In this document: positions 63,361-64,000 of the stretch, one piece after another
Layout of the letters: each line of letters starts with the position of its first letter
How positions within the stretch are numbered: position 1 is the stretch's first letter
Notes under the pieces: model-generated
Databases searched by the model: none
Told to the model about the DNA's origin: nothing
Seen by the model: only the letters and a program-made list of their open reading frames with translations
Assembly (NCBI RefSeq): GCF_037120705.1
Contig: NZ_JAWLJU010000001.1
Span: forward strand, 496,001-560,000
Length of the DNA stretch: 64,000 bases
Source of the DNA: Pseudoalteromonas sp. UG3-2
GTDB taxonomy: Bacteria > Pseudomonadota > Gammaproteobacteria > Enterobacterales > Alteromonadaceae
Direction of reading: 5' to 3'
Program-made: the position numbers and the translations under genes

Positions 63361-64000
63361 TTAAGCGGTGCGAGTGGCTATCGCAGGAGGAACTCGCGCA
63401 GCCATCACTGCAGGGTAAAGCGTTGCTAGCTGGCCAACAGCAATCATGGCGCCGGCACACCAAAGTAAATACTCCCCGGGCACCGCGCTAAGAGCAAAGT
63501 AGTTAACCAAATACATGTTCGCTAAGATGGCAAGCACTGAGCCCAGCACGATGCCTGCAACCATCATAATTGCATTTTCTAACAGCAAGTAAGCCAATAC
63601 CTGGCTGCGAGTCGCGCCTAAGGCACGCCGCGTGCCTATTTGCTTACGGCGCTTGATCACGGTGTATCGTGCCTGACCAAAAATGCCCAACATAGTGACA
63701 AAAGCCAGTGCGATGATCACCGCCTTTAAGGTTTGGCTGGCAGCAAAGTCGGCTTGCAGATTGTCTTTTTTTATCTCTGTGAAGGCCTGAAAGTTATCAA
63801 GGTGACGACCGGGCTGCTGCACTAACAAGGAATACGTCGCTTCCATGGCTTGCTGGCGTTGACCGGGCTTGGCTCGTACCACCAACATGCTTTCTTCATA
63901 ATGCTCGCGCACCGAGCTTATTACCGTCATGTCGTAGGCATACCAAAATCGCCAGGCGGCTTTCATGTTGTCTACCACCCCAATCACACGTTGCGGCACA
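63361..64000 (-). CDS. MacB/FtsX-type ABC permease, C-terminal part (5' end outside window)
   Basis: Only the last roughly 212 residues are visible. They include a periplasmic segment and three to four membrane helices (LKAVIIALAFVTMLGIFGQA, LLLENAIMMVAGIVLGSVLA, LLWCAGAMIAVGQLATLYPAVMAARV) with the FtsX/MacB coupling segment RRKQIGTRRALGATRSQVLAYLL. The C-terminus VMAARVPPAIATRTA is typical of MacB-like permeases. The frame runs out of the window at base 64000, so the true start and any ATPase partner lie outside. Confidence 0.88.
   Translation of the reverse strand, partial: VPQRVIGVVDNMKAAWRFWYAYDMTVISSVREHYEESMLVVRAKPGQRQQAMEATYSLLVQQPGRHLDNFQAFTEIKKDNLQADFAASQTLKAVIIALAFVTMLGIFGQARYTVIKRRKQIGTRRALGATRSQVLAYLLLENAIMMVAGIVLGSVLAILANMYLVNYFALSAVPGEYLLWCAGAMIAVGQLATLYPAVMAARVPPAIATRTA

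Overview
The window looks like chromosomal DNA of a marine-type gammaproteobacterium, most likely in or near the Alteromonadales (Pseudoalteromonas, Shewanella or Rheinheimera relatives). This rests on gene content only: a methylcitrate-cycle operon of the prpB-prpC-acnD-prpF type with a GntR regulator, a TonB-ExbB-ExbD plus hemin ABC uptake locus, many secreted S9/S41 peptidases and TonB receptors, a mesX-mesD methionine synthase pair, and a MipA-DUF3019-RstAB-like operon. I saw no rRNA, tRNA, CRISPR array, prophage or intact transposase. Both ends cut genes: an MHYT/PAS histidine kinase at the left and a MacB/FtsX-type permease at the right.

Layout. 1-7.5 kb: MHYT sensor kinase, a three-gene AttEFGH-like ABC export module (ATPase, fused double-FtsX permease, AttH/CrtC-like lipoprotein), an SDR and a SpoIIAA-like protein. 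7.6-19.8 kb: outer-membrane protein, giant tricorn-like S41 protease, a frameshifted serine hydrolase, a CadC-like membrane regulator beside a TonB receptor, and a PQQ-type sugar dehydrogenase. 19.9-27.8 kb: heme uptake locus, with tonB-exbB-exbD-receptor-hmuS on the minus strand diverging from hmuTUV on the plus strand around a Fur-like box. 27.8-36 kb: Nudix, DUF1289 and LysE genes, then the propionate (methylcitrate) operon and its regulator. 36-42 kb: two tandem periplasmic binding proteins, a four-FAS1 lipoprotein with a nested second domain, YjdM, a DUF3365 heme protein and a cold-shock protein. 42-49 kb: VOC protein, secreted GH3, PxpA, GNAT, mesD-mesX and a TauE permease. 49.3-51.6 kb: a repeat-rich accessory island with tandem 103-bp repeats, a large cloverleaf palindrome, a diverged copy of a 161-bp MITE-like element and two orphan genes separated by an integron attC-like site. 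51.7-64 kb: VOC, S9 peptidase, exported catalase-peroxidase, peroxiredoxin, beta-propeller lipoprotein, MipA-DUF3019-two-component operon, ArfB and the partial permease.

The heme locus forms a complete route: receptor energised by TonB/ExbBD, periplasmic HmuT, inner-membrane HmuUV and cytoplasmic HmuS. The prp operon oxidises propionyl-CoA to pyruvate and succinate. The exported KatG and the convergent peroxiredoxin may share peroxide defence. The parts least explained by known genes are the 49.3-51.6 kb island and the dispersed 161-bp elements at 13.35 and 42.22 kb. No single clearly new multi-gene system stands out; the best leads are the attC-like cassette pair, the repeat family, and the nested FAS1 lipoprotein.
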